From the NCBI GenBank assembly GCA_934675585.1, contig CAKUQY010000038.1, positions 1-13,062 on the forward strand: a DNA stretch of 13,062 nt, read 5' to 3'. How positions within the stretch are numbered: the stretch's first letter is position 1; each line of letters starts with the position of its first letter. Under the pieces are notes generated by a model that had not been told where the DNA came from, did not search any database, and worked only from the letters and a program-made list of their open reading frames with translations. A program made the translations under genes and the position numbers. This document shows positions 13,013 to 13,062 of this stretch, in pieces. The stretch is from an uncultured Opitutales bacterium (GTDB taxonomy: Bacteria; Verrucomicrobiota; Verrucomicrobiia; Opitutales; UBA953).

Positions 13013-13062
13013 CGAAGATTTTTTTGAGAGGAAAGATTCTGGGAGTTATTCTTCATTTAAGA
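12986..13062 (-). repeat. Right arm of 77-bp terminal inverted repeat
   Basis: Reverse complement of 2-78 with one mismatch (13039). It includes the GTG and the first nine codons of the DUF4209-like frame. It carries the 16-mer TTTTTTTGAGAGGAAA (13019-13034), also present at 7261-7276 and, inverted, at 30-45. Confidence 0.9.

Noticed and set aside
1..13062. Circular element (plasmid or phage) inferred from matching ends
   Set aside because: The ends match in inverted, not direct, orientation, and no replication, partition or structural genes are present.

Overview
This 13.06 kb window looks like a contig of a Gram-negative bacterium. It carries an O-antigen ligase-like membrane protein, glycosyltransferases and a membrane-anchored metallophosphoesterase of the YaeI/LpxG type, next to ordinary housekeeping genes. 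The LpxG-like enzyme and the SUMF1-fold secreted protein would fit a PVC-group bacterium (Verrucomicrobiota or a relative). That placement is an inference; there is no rRNA or tRNA to test it. Almost every gene lies on the minus strand.

Layout, left to right. (1) Positions 2-78 are an inverted copy of the last 77 bases. (2) An ArsR-type regulator follows, encoded one base downstream of agmatine deiminase (aguA). (3) A secreted SUMF1/FGE-like protein is the only clear plus-strand gene; it is divergent from aguA. (4) It converges, at a shared terminator hairpin, on a minus-strand housekeeping run: thrC, a GlcD-type FAD oxidase, a ComF-type phosphoribosyltransferase and the YaeI/LpxG-like phosphoesterase. 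An intrinsic-terminator-like hairpin sits directly before the thrC start. (5) A 639-bp gap (7129-7767) holds several palindromes and no convincing gene. (6) A surface-polysaccharide region follows: a second GT-B C-terminal domain, a full glycosyltransferase and, further on, an O-antigen ligase-like gene. Between the last two sits a hipB-hipA toxin-antitoxin module flanked by a 52-bp direct repeat. (7) The right edge holds a DUF4209-like fragment running into the inverted repeat.

The most striking observation is a short non-palindromic word, GCGGGAACG (core GGGAAC/GTTCCC), present about 73 times by hand count against about 6 expected for a random 6-mer on two strands. It occurs in both orientations and in all reading frames, producing recurrent AGT, VPA, RER and GN peptides in unrelated proteins. 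It is dense in the housekeeping and glycosyltransferase genes (about 8-9 per kb from 2.5 to 9.4 kb) and sparse in hipBA, the ligase and the SUMF1 gene. It behaves like a genome-wide DNA signal such as an uptake sequence or a HIP1-like iterated word.

Two genes are split at homopolymers. A G9 tract lies exactly where one glycosyltransferase frame would pass into the second GT domain, which looks like a phase-variation (contingency) locus. A T7 tract splits hipA; with T6 the family consensus is restored. The hipBA island separates the O-antigen ligase stop from an intact glycosyltransferase and leaves a 23-codon copy of that glycosyltransferase's start behind, which suggests insertion into an ancestral ligase-glycosyltransferase operon.
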